A stretch of DNA of 35,612 bases from Aliibacillus thermotolerans (GCF_027853235.1 NZ_WKJG01000028.1:1-35612), one strand, 5' to 3'; counted from the first letter of the stretch, positions 18,973-27,883 are shown. Made by a program: numbers and translations. The notes: generated from the letters alone by a model not told the origin.

Positions 18973-19082
18973 TCATCGATTCTCCCTTTCTGTGCCCGAC
19001 GTATCCTCTCACTTTTCATTATAAGAAATCTGCAAAAACATAGCGAGCAATTCCGGGAGGTTTCACAGAAACGTCTTAAATG

Positions 19083-20222
19083 CTATTCTTCTGAATCTTT
19101 TGAGCGTTCGTTTATTTCTTTTACCTTTTCTTCTCGCAACGCATGCAAAAATTCTTCTTCTCCATTTTCCACATAAAGCGATTGCGTAGGATATGCCAAC
19201 TCCACTTGATTGTCATCTAAAATCCGCAATATTTCCATATTTATCTTTTGTTTCACTTTCGTCCACTCGACCCAGGCAGTTGTTTTCGAGAAAAAGTACA
19301 AATAAATTTCATAAGAATAATCTTTTAATTGATTAAAGTTCACAATGATTAATTCTTGGTGAATATCTTCGTCATGTCGTAGCATCTGTTCAATATCTTG
19401 TACTACTTTTTCCACTTTTTCCCGTGGAGTGGATTTATCAATTTCCACTGTAAAAGTAATGAGTCGTTTTGTCATGGCTGACCAATTCGTAATCGGTTCA
19501 TGAGCAATGGTATTATTAGGTACGACTACGATTGAATCTTCAAAAGCACGGATTTTCGTACTGCGAAAAGAAATGTCTTCCACAATTCCTTCTACCGTAG
19601 GAGTAGCAATCCAATCTCCTTTTTTAAAGGGTCTTTCTGTGACGATAATCACACCTCCAAAAAAGTTGCTAATAGTATCTTGTGCAGCAAGAGCAAAAGC
19701 AAGTCCCCCGAGTCCCAGCCCGGCAATAAAACCATTCACATCATAGCCAAATTCAAAAGCAATAATCGTTAAAGTGAGTGCAACGATGACAAAGCGAATG
19801 ATTCTTGATAAAAACGGAATAAGCATACTGTCTTTTCCGTCTTCCATTTTTAAAGCGATTTTATTGTATAATTGAGAAGTGGTACTTGCAAAATTAAAAA
19901 ATCCCCATCCAATGACAGCGACAATGATTGAGCGAAATACTTGATGGATAAAGTGTAAATTCTCCGACGGTATCGGTAAGTATAAGAGGGCTAAATAAAT
20001 CCCTAAGACGCCAATAAAAAAATGTATCGGCTTTTCAAATGCCAATAACAAATTTTGGAGTAAGTGGGAGGCTTTGTTCGCAAAAACTAAAATCATTTTA
20101 AAAATATACTTTGTGAATATTTTACGCAATAAAAAAATAGCAGCAGCGATAATGACTGCAATGCCAATATCGATCCATGGTAAATCCCACAACCATTGTT
20201 TCCAATCATTTAAAAATTCCAT
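19083..20222 (-). CDS. MscS-family small-conductance mechanosensitive channel
   Basis: A 379-residue membrane protein. Four or five hydrophobic segments lie in the first 185 residues. The pore-lining helix region GFIAGLGLGGLAFALAAQDTISNFFGG is the MscS hallmark. The beta domain (FKKGDWIATPTVEGIVEDISFRST) and alpha-beta C-terminal domain follow. It would act as a pressure-release valve on hypo-osmotic shock. Length and pattern resemble the YhdY-type Bacillus MscS proteins. The C-terminus is highly charged. GGAGG precedes the ATG. Confidence 0.92.
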   Translation of the reverse strand: MEFLNDWKQWLWDLPWIDIGIAVIIAAAIFLLRKIFTKYIFKMILVFANKASHLLQNLLLAFEKPIHFFIGVLGIYLALLYLPIPSENLHFIHQVFRSIIVAVIGWGFFNFASTTSQLYNKIALKMEDGKDSMLIPFLSRIIRFVIVALTLTIIAFEFGYDVNGFIAGLGLGGLAFALAAQDTISNFFGGVIIVTERPFKKGDWIATPTVEGIVEDISFRSTKIRAFEDSIVVVPNNTIAHEPITNWSAMTKRLITFTVEIDKSTPREKVEKVVQDIEQMLRHDEDIHQELIIVNFNQLKDYSYEIYLYFFSKTTAWVEWTKVKQKINMEILRILDDNQVELAYPTQSLYVENGEEEFLHALREEKVKEINERSKDSEE

Positions 20223-20341
20223 TTGGTGTTCCTCCGTTCTATCTCTCTGTTGTTCCCTTTTTTATTTTACATGATGCTTGACTGTTCTTTGAATGGTACC
20301 ATATGATGATATTTCCTTATTTTCTTCCCCTCAAACTAAAA

Positions 20342-20375
20342 AACCTCGATGAAAAGAAAACTTTTCATCGAGGTT
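20342..20375 (-). terminator. tenA terminator
   Basis: A perfect 15-bp stem AACCTCGATGAAAAG with its complement and an AAAA loop is followed on the minus strand by a T-tract, 7 nt after the tenA stop. Confidence 0.95.
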
Positions 20376-20381
20376 GGTAAG

Positions 20382-21074
20382 TTAGACACGTTCAATCGTA
20401 TCTGTTGGCCACATACTGACATTTTCGGCCATATCCCAAAACATATATTCAAAGCGACTCGTTTTCACGACGATATCTTCTAGTCGCTTTTTCTCATGTT
20501 CTGGTTTATCTTTTGCAACTTGATTGATTAAATTTTTGCACTCATTTGCTAAAGAAGTGAATTCATCCGAAGAATACATTTTCACCCAATTTCCATAAAA
20601 TTCATGATCCAACGCTCCCGGCCAAGTCGCTAATTCTTTTCCGATGTAATTATAGCTCCACGCACAAGCGAGAACCGAAGCAATGGCGTTTTCCACTCCT
20701 CCTAACTGAGACACATTCAACATGTAACTTGTATAAGCTGTCATCGTAGCAGATGCCTCCGTTTTCTCTAATTCTTCGGGAGTAATATGAAACTTCGCTG
20801 CATATTCACGATGTAAGTCCATTTCGTAATGCAACGTACCATGAAGTAAATTAGCAAATGTCTGCATGGTTTGTAAATCGTTTGCTTTCGCACTTCCTAT
20901 GGCAAAAATGCGCGAATATTCAATTAAATAAATATAATCTTGCTTCATGTAATGTTTAAACTTTTCTTGATCTAATGTCCCTTCTCCAATTCCTTTTACA
21001 AATGGATGTTCTAAATAAGACTTCCAAATAGGTTCCACTTTTTCCCATATGCGTTCAGTAAATAATTGTGACAT
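20382..21074 (-). CDS. tenA: Thiaminase II / aminopyrimidine aminohydrolase
   Basis: It hydrolyses thiamine breakdown products such as aminomethylpyrimidine to the reusable pyrimidine for thiamine salvage. The active-site cysteine is C137 in SVLACAWSYNYIGKELA, and the acidic residues typical of TenA lie in MKQDYIYLIEYSR and near the C-terminus (FWDMAENVSMW). The preferred start is the second ATG at 21074: GAGGG lies 6 nt upstream of it but touches the first ATG at 21080. Unlike many Bacillus tenA genes it is alone, not in a tenI-thiO-thiS operon, but is preceded by a TPP riboswitch. Confidence 0.94.
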   Translation of the reverse strand: MSQLFTERIWEKVEPIWKSYLEHPFVKGIGEGTLDQEKFKHYMKQDYIYLIEYSRIFAIGSAKANDLQTMQTFANLLHGTLHYEMDLHREYAAKFHITPEELEKTEASATMTAYTSYMLNVSQLGGVENAIASVLACAWSYNYIGKELATWPGALDHEFYGNWVKMYSSDEFTSLANECKNLINQVAKDKPEHEKKRLEDIVVKTSRFEYMFWDMAENVSMWPTDTIERV

Positions 21075-21111
21075 ATTCATCCCTCATTTTCGTTTTTTTT
21101 TTGCCAAAATC

Positions 21112-21286
21112 AAAAAAGCCGTTTCTTCCGAAGCGGAAGAACGGCAACATTACATGAATACGTGGGTACAATAACGGTACTCACAATCGCAATATCACTT
21201 CCCTCCGCTAGTACGAACTAGATCAGGTACAAAGGGTCAGAGCCAAAACTCTTTCTCAGCATCTAAACGCGATGCTCCCCTAGTGA
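21112..21286 (-). promoter_or_regulatory. TPP (THI-box) riboswitch with terminator
   Basis: On the minus strand the aptamer runs from about 21286 to 21195. It has the P1 pair TCACT/AGTGA, the conserved GGGGAGC and CTGAGA segments, and the core ACCTGATCTAGTTCGTACTAG followed by CGGAGGGAAGTG. Downstream, at 21145-21118, a strong hairpin (GCCGTTCTTCCG with a near-perfect complement) and a T6 tract form the expression platform. High thiamine pyrophosphate should therefore stop transcription before tenA. Confidence 0.96.
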
Positions 21287-21359
21287 ATGATGGTATGATC
21301 TTGTATGTCCATTGAATCATAAAACGGAATATATTTCAAATTTTTCTATTTGTAACTAT

Positions 21360-21388
21360 GTATGATTTACGTGAAACGTCTCATAATA
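21360..21388 (+). promoter_or_regulatory. Predicted sigma-G (forespore) promoter
   Basis: GTATG at 21360-21364 and CATAATA at 21382-21388 are separated by 17 nt, and both fit the sigma-G consensus (GHATR, CATWHTA). The downstream gene is a spore coat F-like protein, which supports the call. Confidence 0.65.
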
Positions 21389-21422
21389 AAAAATGAATTT
21401 TGATTAAATTGGAGGGGTTAGT

Positions 21423-22037
21423 GTGCAACCAAATGAAATGCAACAACGAGGAAGCCAAATGACAGGGATGACATCTGACACGTCTTTCGGTGGTCACGAT
21501 ATCCTCGATGCCCATGAAGTCATTGGAAGCATGATTGATTTCTTAGACCATTGCAAGTTATATGAATCCCACATTCAAGATCCACAATTAAAAGATATTC
21601 AACAGCGGCAGTACAATTTTCTAACCGGGCTTTACAACACGGTGATCGATACGTTTCAATCCGGAAAAGATCCATCAAAAGCGACTCATTCGTATAAAAT
21701 GACGCAAAGTAACGACGTCATTTACGGTATGACGCAAGGCCAACCGAAAAAACCGGCACAAAATGTGAATGAACTTGATGATGAATGTATTTCTAGCTTT
21801 ATGATGGGACACACGAAAGCACTTGCTTCTTCGTTAACGATGGCTGCTTTTGAAGTGTCCAATCCGGTATTAAGAAGAATTTTTGCTGATAGTGTACCGA
21901 ATTTGATTGAAATGGGATATGAGCTCTTCTTGTATCAAAATAAAAATGGTTACTACCAAGTACCACAATTAGAATCTTCTCATATGTCGATTTTACAACA
22001 AAGCTACACCCACGCTTCCCAACCTCCACTAAATTAA
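21423..22037 (+). CDS. CotF-like spore coat protein (YhcQ-type)
   Basis: A 204-residue protein of the coat F ferritin-like fold. The repeated helical pattern is seen in DAHEVIGSMIDFLDHCKLYESHIQDPQLKD and DDECISSFMMGHTKALASSLTMAAFEVSNPVLRRIF, a typical CotF block, ending in GYYQVPQL. The N-terminus is Met/Gln-rich. The start codon is GTG, 5 nt after GGAGGGG. The length and the putative sigma-G promoter fit the forespore-expressed YhcQ group rather than mother-cell CotF; I infer this from the promoter only. It has a structured repeat element directly downstream that can act as terminator. Confidence 0.85.
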   Translation: MQPNEMQQRGSQMTGMTSDTSFGGHDILDAHEVIGSMIDFLDHCKLYESHIQDPQLKDIQQRQYNFLTGLYNTVIDTFQSGKDPSKATHSYKMTQSNDVIYGMTQGQPKKPAQNVNELDDECISSFMMGHTKALASSLTMAAFEVSNPVLRRIFADSVPNLIEMGYELFLYQNKNGYYQVPQLESSHMSILQQSYTHASQPPLN

Positions 22038-22044
22038 GAAATCA

Positions 22045-22232
22045 GAGGCTGGACATCACTAGCCAAAAAAGAAATGGTTCCAAGCACTAAAATTTGCTTG
22101 GAACCATTTCTGTAGGGTGTTTTCTCTTCTTTCTATGATTGGATTATTGTCTGGCGGTATATTTCCTTAGAAGTCCATTTTTCTGTGTCTCTAACTCAAG
22201 AAGTGTAAAAGAGCCTCCAATAATTCTATGTC
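22045..22232 (+). repeat. Dispersed intergenic hairpin repeat, copy 1
   Basis: This tract is similar to 33388-33551, in the same orientation, and each copy lies just downstream of a plus-strand gene. The shared core is a perfect 15-bp hairpin AAATGGTTCCAAGCA with its complement and an 8-nt loop (22072-22109). The flanks CATAACTAGC-like and AGAAGTGTAAAAG ... TTCTATGTC are also shared. It can serve as the terminator of the coat gene, but conservation extends over about 165-190 bp, more than a terminator needs. Confidence 0.8.
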
Positions 22233-22781
22233 ACCAGTATGATGTACGCGAATCGTCAGCAGATGGCCGAATGCAGCGCAAGCCCCCAATCAAAGTTTCC
22301 CTGGAACGAGATTCCCCATTTGTAACACGTCATGAGACCATTCAGTAGGAATTTTGTGTGATATTTCGTCGTATGGATCTTTTATACGACCATTCATTGC
22401 ATCGTTCTCGTAATAAAAGGTCGTATGAAACATGTTGCGACCTATTTTTATCCTAATTTCTTCCAATTTTAACTTTCATATGACCATTCACCGGTGTTTG
22501 ACAAAATGAAGCGTCGTATGAAACGTTTATGGGACGATTCATCTTCTTTTTTAACGCGTCATTCGTCGCATGAAACATAAAAACGCTCCGAATCATCTAA
22601 ATTGTTCCAATTCTAATCCTCTTACAACCACTTCTGTTCGGATTGTACGAAAAAAGTGTCGCATCACCAGTTCATACGACACTTTTTTCATTATTTTCAT
22701 TGTTAAATGTTCTTTGTACAAAATTAGAGAGACTCGCCAAGTTTTTGGCGATGACTGAAGTTTTGTCCCTTCCCCTTATTT
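22233..22781. repeat. Non-coding tract with a degenerate 145-bp tandem duplication
   Basis: The motif TCGTATGAAAC or TCGCATGA/C recurs at 22421, 22514, 22566 and 22659, spaced 93, 52 and 93 nt, so the block at 22421-22565 appears again at 22566-22710. A second shared word (TTCCAATT at 22461 and 22605) agrees with this period. Inverted versions (ATACGAC at 22384, CATACGAC at 22673) allow folding. At 22650-22688 a 12-bp stem AAAAAAGTGTCG with its complement can terminate in both directions and may serve the chemoreceptor gene. No gene is seen in 22233-22781. Confidence 0.65.
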
Positions 22782-24527
22782 TCACTTCACTTTAAATGAC
22801 CGAACAATATTTGATAATTCTTCCGCTAAAACAGCTAGTTCATTGGCACTTGCTGCTACTTCTTCCATAGAACTGCTCGTTTGCTGGGAGGAAGCGGATG
22901 TCTCTTCAATACCTGCAGCAGCTTCTTCCGACACCGAAGCAATTTCTTCAATGGAAGCATTCATTTCTTGACTGTTAGCTACAACGGTGGATAGTTGTTC
23001 CGACATGTCATGAACGTTTGTAGCTACTTTCCTAATCGCAGCATGAATATCTTTAAATTTCGTCTCCGTTTCTTCGACTTGAGCTGTGCCACGCTCCACT
23101 TCTTCATATCCTTCTTCCAAAGAGGAAGTGACACTACATGATTCCTTTTGGATATTCGTGACAATCTCAGTAATGTCGGTGACCGAATGAGCGACTCCTT
23201 CCGCTAACTTCCGTACTTCTTCCGCCACAATAGCAAAACCGCGTCCATGCTCTCCCGCTCGAGCTGCTTCAATGGAAGCATTTAAAGCAAGTAAATTCGT
23301 TTGTTCCGCAATTTCTTGAATGACAGATATTAATTTAGAAATCTCTTGTGATTGATTATCTAAACTACGGACTCTTTCCACTGCTTGATGGACGATATGA
23401 TGAATCGTTTCCATTTGTTCTTTCGAGTCATTCATCAACTGCCGGCCTTCCTCGGCTACTTGTAATACTTCTTCGGAAGACGCTTCAATTGCTTTACTAT
23501 TTTCGTTCACTTCTTCCATCGTGCCAGTGAAAGTTTGCATAGCGGTAGAAAGCTCGCTTGCATGATTCGCTTGAGATTCCGCACCTGAAGCAAGTTCTTC
23601 CATCGTCACTGCTACTTGTTCAGAACCACTTTTCACTTCAGAAGAAGATTGGGACAATTCTTCACTTTGGCTACTCATCGATTCTGATGCTCGCGCCACG
23701 TTTGTAATCATTGTTTGTAATTGTCGCTTCATATTATTAAGAGAACGAGCCAGTCTTCCCACTTCATCGTTTGTTTTTACTTCCACATCCCCAATAGTCA
23801 AATCACCGTCCGCTAAATACTCCATTTGTTTCGTTACCAGATTGATAGGCTTTGAAATACGGTTCGCAAACCACCATGTAATGATGGCTCCTATGATGAT
23901 AGTAATGACGTATACGATGATAACCGTTCTTAAAATATGATGAGCAGGCGCGTTAAAATCACTACTGTAGGTACTTGATACAACAGTCCAACCCCATTCT
24001 GGAATGGCTTGAGAATATGCAACTTTCGGCTCTACTTGTTGATTAACTGGATGTTCCCAATGATAGTAAGAAAATCCTCCCCCATTTTTTCCATCAGCAA
24101 TCATTTGCTGAATAAACATTTCCCCGTGAATATCTGCTTCTTCCCACATTGGTCGATCCTCATCAGAAGGATGAGCAACGGCAATTCCGTTTTCATTCAA
24201 AATAAAAATATACCCATACTCCCCAAGATCGAAACGATTATTAATCGGACGATTTCCTGTGTTATCTTTCTCCCCCAGAACCGCTACTTTCAATTTTTCT
24301 TGGGCTTCCAGTCGTGACAAATTCCCATTCTCCACTTCTTCTTGTAACGATTCTGCCATTTCCACTGCCATTTCAACACTATTCTTCAAATTCGTATTCC
24401 CTAGTTCTTCTAAGCTCTTTTTACTTTGCTGGAAATTGACGATACTTAATACAAGTAAAGGTATGATAAGCAATAATAGAGCAATTGTAATGAGTTTAGA
24501 CTTAATTGTTTTCATCTTTCTAGACAT
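22782..24527 (-). CDS. Methyl-accepting chemotaxis protein with extracellular Cache domain
   Basis: A 581-residue chemoreceptor. The first transmembrane helix is at about 13-33, the extracellular single-Cache-type domain at about 35-195 ([36 protein letters not shown]), and the second transmembrane helix at about 203-223. A HAMP domain ([20 protein letters not shown]) is followed by the signalling domain, with the hairpin tip [39 protein letters not shown] split around it. The C-terminal part is rich in Gln/Glu pairs suited to methylation. The ligand is unknown. No good Shine-Dalgarno site precedes either ATG (24527 or 24515), and an inverted repeat abuts the start. Confidence 0.95.
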   Translation of the reverse strand: MSRKMKTIKSKLITIALLLLIIPLLVLSIVNFQQSKKSLEELGNTNLKNSVEMAVEMAESLQEEVENGNLSRLEAQEKLKVAVLGEKDNTGNRPINNRFDLGEYGYIFILNENGIAVAHPSDEDRPMWEEADIHGEMFIQQMIADGKNGGGFSYYHWEHPVNQQVEPKVAYSQAIPEWGWTVVSSTYSSDFNAPAHHILRTVIIVYVITIIIGAIITWWFANRISKPINLVTKQMEYLADGDLTIGDVEVKTNDEVGRLARSLNNMKRQLQTMITNVARASESMSSQSEELSQSSSEVKSGSEQVAVTMEELASGAESQANHASELSTAMQTFTGTMEEVNENSKAIEASSEEVLQVAEEGRQLMNDSKEQMETIHHIVHQAVERVRSLDNQSQEISKLISVIQEIAEQTNLLALNASIEAARAGEHGRGFAIVAEEVRKLAEGVAHSVTDITEIVTNIQKESCSVTSSLEEGYEEVERGTAQVEETETKFKDIHAAIRKVATNVHDMSEQLSTVVANSQEMNASIEEIASVSEEAAAGIEETSASSQQTSSSMEEVAASANELAVLAEELSNIVRSFKVK

Positions 24528-24530
24528 AAA

Positions 24531-24554
24531 AGAATGTAACGTTTATTACATTCT
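24531..24554. promoter_or_regulatory. Inverted repeat at the chemoreceptor start
   Basis: AGAATGTAA and TTACATTCT form a perfect 9-bp inverted repeat with a 6-nt centre, 3 nt upstream of the ATG at 24527. It could be an operator for a dimeric regulator or an mRNA hairpin at the translation start. Confidence 0.5.
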
Positions 24555-24710
24555 TTATGCGCTCCCCCCTATTCCTCATTTTTTTCCTATGAAAAAGGAA
24601 TATTTAACCACTATTCATATCTTAGTACTTTTATGCTATATAGTTCAATGCATTCCTATTTATTTTAAATTTTTTCAATAATTAAATAATTTTTCAATTT
24701 ACGAACGAAT

Positions 24711-24752
24711 AAAAAACTCGCTGTCCTATTCCCTATGGACAACGAGTTTTTT
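24711..24752. terminator. Bidirectional terminator
   Basis: The stem AAAAAACTCG / CGAGTTTTTT is extended by inner GTCC/GGAC pairs, just beyond the stop codon at 24754. T-tracts lie on both strands. Confidence 0.85.
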
Positions 24753-24753
24753 A

Positions 24754-25620
24754 TTATTCAGTTGTAACTAGATTGTATTGAAGAAGTGCTTTCGTATCAC
24801 GCATTGCGTGTTCTTTAAAAGTTTCGCGAAAATAATATGCACAAGCTTCGGTAATCGAGGCCGTTTTCGATGGTTGAAAACGTTGGATTCTTTCAATGGT
24901 TTCCCCTTCTAATTTTAATTGTTGCAATATTTCATTTTCTGCCTTTTTCAAATTTAAATCGGTAGCGGAGCGAAAATATTCCATGTTTTTAGCGACGATG
25001 CGACGCGGTTCACTATATTGAACGAGTGAAAAATGAAAATCTGCTTTCAATTGACGATGTAAAGATAAATCTTCTTCTAGCTCTGTCATAAAAGATGGAG
25101 AAAGCGTTTGATGGTTTTTAGCATTTAACTCTTTATACACATCGATAAGCCGTTTCGACACTTGAGACAATTGACTTTCGATGTCGTGTTTTTCTTTCAA
25201 AAACGTCACCATCTCCTTCACGGATTCATGCACCGCTTCCGTGTATGTATCATTGATTTCTAGCGCAGCCAGCGTATGAAAGGTATTTTCTAGTTGATGG
25301 AATTGTGCTGGCTTATCACGTAACATGTCTTCTGCCAATTCTTCTACAATCATCCCTAAATAAATGAGTGCAAATTCTTGTTCACATACTGCTTGCAAAA
25401 TATTTTCATCAGAAACAATATTTCCTTCTTTATCACATACGATAAAAAGACGACCTTTCAGTGATGAAGTAAAGCGTGAGTTTATAATTAATACGCAATA
25501 TTCTTGATGATCGTAATGAAAGAAAGGGCTTTTTTGTACTTTTTCATACCATTTTTTATGTTTGTTTCCTATTTTTTTAAAAATACGATCCGCAGCCCAA
25601 TGTCCTGGTGCATACGCCAT
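24754..25620 (-). CDS. Unrecognised protein, 288 residues
   Basis: I do not recognise this family. The N-terminus (MAYAPGHWAADRIFKKIG) is followed by an alpha-beta segment (QEYCVLIINSRFTSSLKGRLFIVCD). Then comes a mainly helical region rich in Glu and Lys, including a charged stretch with coiled-coil character at about residues 150-200. There is no signal peptide or transmembrane segment, so it is probably cytoplasmic. ATG at 25620 is the likely start, with AAAGGAG about 8 nt upstream; GTG at 25629 overlaps the binding site. It follows the ECHDC3-like gene by 60 nt in the same direction and may share its transcript. Confidence 0.75.
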   Translation of the reverse strand: MAYAPGHWAADRIFKKIGNKHKKWYEKVQKSPFFHYDHQEYCVLIINSRFTSSLKGRLFIVCDKEGNIVSDENILQAVCEQEFALIYLGMIVEELAEDMLRDKPAQFHQLENTFHTLAALEINDTYTEAVHESVKEMVTFLKEKHDIESQLSQVSKRLIDVYKELNAKNHQTLSPSFMTELEEDLSLHRQLKADFHFSLVQYSEPRRIVAKNMEYFRSATDLNLKKAENEILQQLKLEGETIERIQRFQPSKTASITEACAYYFRETFKEHAMRDTKALLQYNLVTTE

Positions 25621-25679
25621 TGGTGACACTCCTTTCTATTTGTAAGCGCTTTAACAATGGCAGAAAATGTTTCCGTTCA

Positions 25680-26471
25680 TTAAGCTTTTTTCACGCTTTC
25701 TTTTTCACTTGGCCATTCTGGTCTCCGTTTTTCAAAAAATGCTTGAATGCCTTCTTCCGCATCCGGGTGCTTACTATTTGCTGCAATGACATCGCTCGCG
25801 TAATTTAACGCTTGGAAATCTTCCATTTGTAATTGTTGATAAAATTGTCTCTTACCGATTTCTAAAATTTCTAAGCTTTGTTTCGTAATATCTTTTGCCA
25901 ATTGTTCTGTTCTTTCATCTAATTGGTCGCTTGGTACGACTTCATTGACCAAGCCGTAGGTGAATGCTTCTTCTGCAGTAATCAAATTCCCGGTAAATAA
26001 TAGTTCCGCTGCTTTTTTCCTCCCGATATTACGGCTAAGAAAAACTGCCGGAGTGCTACAAAATAAGCCGCTATTAATGCCAGGTGTGGCAAAACGAGCG
26101 CTTTCACTGGCAACAGCAAGGTCACTAATGGCCACAAGTTGGCATCCCGCTGCCACTGCTACCCCTTCTACTTTGGAGATCACCACTTGCGGTATTTCAC
26201 GAATGGTCCGCATGAATTGATAACATCGTTGAAATAGTTTTAGTACGTCTTCTTGTGACCGGGTTTGAATCTCTTGTAAACTATGCCCTGCACTAAAAGC
26301 TTTTTTTCCACCTTCGATTACTACTACTTTCACTTTTCTTTCTTTTGCGATGTTTTGTAACAGTTCATCGATTTCTTCAATTAATTGAAACGTAAGCGTA
26401 TTATGTTGTTTCGTATTTTCTAGGGTCACATACGCAATTGCTTCCTTCGTCCTAACTGAAACATATTCCAT
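25680..26471 (-). CDS. Enoyl-CoA hydratase/isomerase family protein, ECHDC3-like
   Basis: A crotonase-fold protein of 263 residues. The oxyanion-hole blocks KAFSAGHSLQEI and VEGVAVAAGCQLVAISDLAVAS are clear. The two glutamates that catalyse hydration in classical enoyl-CoA hydratase are not at their places: the first site reads CQL and the second ATPGINSGLFCSTP. That pattern is the one I know from the ECHDC3 group, whose activity is poorly defined. Hydratase activity should not be assumed. The start ATG at 26471 has GAGAGGG 9 nt upstream. No other beta-oxidation genes are adjacent. Confidence 0.85.
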   Translation of the reverse strand: MEYVSVRTKEAIAYVTLENTKQHNTLTFQLIEEIDELLQNIAKERKVKVVVIEGGKKAFSAGHSLQEIQTRSQEDVLKLFQRCYQFMRTIREIPQVVISKVEGVAVAAGCQLVAISDLAVASESARFATPGINSGLFCSTPAVFLSRNIGRKKAAELLFTGNLITAEEAFTYGLVNEVVPSDQLDERTEQLAKDITKQSLEILEIGKRQFYQQLQMEDFQALNYASDVIAANSKHPDAEEGIQAFFEKRRPEWPSEKESVKKA

Positions 26472-26480
26472 TCGTTTCAC

Positions 26481-26818
26481 CCTCTCTCAGTCCTATTTAT
26501 ATTATTATACAAATATTAGTGAATGTTTGCAAAATTCCTTCTTTGAACTACCACTTATATCAACTCCTTATTACTCCCAAGTTGATAGCATTGTAACTTA
26601 CTGGTAATTATTTCATATTCCTCTCACTTCTTCAATACACATTTCCATTACAAAAAAGAGAGGCTTCGAAGACCCCAGGACCCGATATACTCCTAGATAA
26701 TCTTTTCCCGCTACAATATGTAGATCATACTACGTACCAGCAGCGCTAACGCATGTTTCCCCCTTCATTTTGGCAACGGTCATTTGATCCTTCTCCAAAT
26801 GAAGGGTTTGATTCTCTT
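26481..26818. other. Intergenic region with a long-range inverted repeat
   Basis: About 340 nt without a gene. Near its right end CCCTTCATTTTGG (26763-26775) can pair with CCAAATGAAGGG (26796-26807), enclosing about 20 nt. No T-tract follows on either strand, so it is not a standard terminator, though it lies just beyond the end of the pseudouridine synthase gene. The rest shows no feature I can name. Confidence 0.4.
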
Positions 26819-27490
26819 CTATATAAATAGATTCCATGGGTAAGTGGATGGGAGCGAGTCTTGTACTTCAATTACTTCCTCTTTTGTTGGGTGAGGTAGC
26901 GAAATACGAGTAGACCAAAGTGCAAGTTGTTGTCCTTTTTTATTTCTGTGGGAACCGTATTTTTGGTCTCCGTATAACGGATGGCCTTCTGTTGCGAATT
27001 GGACACGGATTTGATGAGAGCGTCCCGTGTGAAGTCGAATGGACAAAAGGCTAAATCCTTCTTTTTGGCTCGTCACTTTATAGGACAGTTGTGCTTTTTT
27101 CGCATGCTTCATTTCTTTGGTGACAGCATGAACGATGTTTTTGCGCCGATCTTTCCATAAGTAATGTTCTAACTGACCGCTTTTTTTCGGTAAATATCCA
27201 TGAACAACGGCACAATACTCCCTTTCAAACTTGTTTGTTTGCATGAAACGAGCAAGTCTTGAAGCGGCTTTTGATGTTTTCGCGAAAACCATTGCACCGC
27301 CTACAGGCCGGTCTAACCGGTGAACTAATCCTAAGTAAACGTTTCCAGGTTTTTGATAACGTATTTTTAAGTCTTTTTTTAATAAAGTAAGTAAGTCAGG
27401 ATCTTTTGATTGATCTTGTTGTACAGGCATATTCACTGGTTTTGTGACGATGAGAAGGTGATTATCTTCATACAAAATAGGTATGTCCAT
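26819..27490 (-). CDS. RluA-family RNA pseudouridine synthase
   Basis: It isomerises specific uridines in rRNA or tRNA. The catalytic motif is LVHRLDRPVGGAMVFAKT, with the nucleophile D60. RLHTGRSHQIRVQFATEGHPLYGDQKYG is the second hallmark. The protein has 223 residues and begins directly with the catalytic domain; no S4 domain is present. The target site cannot be predicted. It starts 18 nt after the universal stress protein gene, with GAAAGGA upstream, so the two probably form an operon. Confidence 0.92.
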   Translation of the reverse strand: MDIPILYEDNHLLIVTKPVNMPVQQDQSKDPDLLTLLKKDLKIRYQKPGNVYLGLVHRLDRPVGGAMVFAKTSKAASRLARFMQTNKFEREYCAVVHGYLPKKSGQLEHYLWKDRRKNIVHAVTKEMKHAKKAQLSYKVTSQKEGFSLLSIRLHTGRSHQIRVQFATEGHPLYGDQKYGSHRNKKGQQLALWSTRISLPHPTKEEVIEVQDSLPSTYPWNLFI

Positions 27491-27508
27491 GTAGTTGATG
27501 TCCTTTCC

Positions 27509-27883
27509 CTACATTTCCGGAATAAACGTAATCGGACACGGAGTCATCGCAAGAGTTGCTTGACTGACGCTCCCGATCTCACCAGTTGCATTTCCGCTTC
27601 CCTTTGTTCCCATGATGATACAACGAACGTTGTCTTCTTTTGCTTCCGCAATAATCTCTAAGGAAGGTGTTCCAATACGTATGGTAGTCGTAAAAGGAAC
27701 ATCAGCTTCTTCTAATATCTCAGTGGATTCTTTAATAATATTTTCCCCTAGCACTTCCAGCATCGGTTGGACATGAACGACGCGTATTTCATCTCCTAAA
27801 GCTTTTGCTAAGTGAATGCCAAACTGTAACGCTCGGATAGAAATAGCAGATCCATCAATTGGTACGATAATTTTTTTCGTCAT
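27509..27883 (-). CDS. Universal stress protein (UspA family)
   Basis: A 124-residue single-domain Usp. It starts KKIIVPIDGSAISIRALQFG, with the typical Asp of the nucleotide pocket. It carries the ATP-binding signature MGTKGSGNATGEIGSVSQAT (G-2X-G-9X-GS) near residue 92, so it is probably an ATP-binding member. The start has GGGAGG upstream. First gene of a probable operon with the pseudouridine synthase. Confidence 0.93.
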   Translation of the reverse strand: MTKKIIVPIDGSAISIRALQFGIHLAKALGDEIRVVHVQPMLEVLGENIIKESTEILEEADVPFTTTIRIGTPSLEIIAEAKEDNVRCIIMGTKGSGNATGEIGSVSQATLAMTPCPITFIPEM

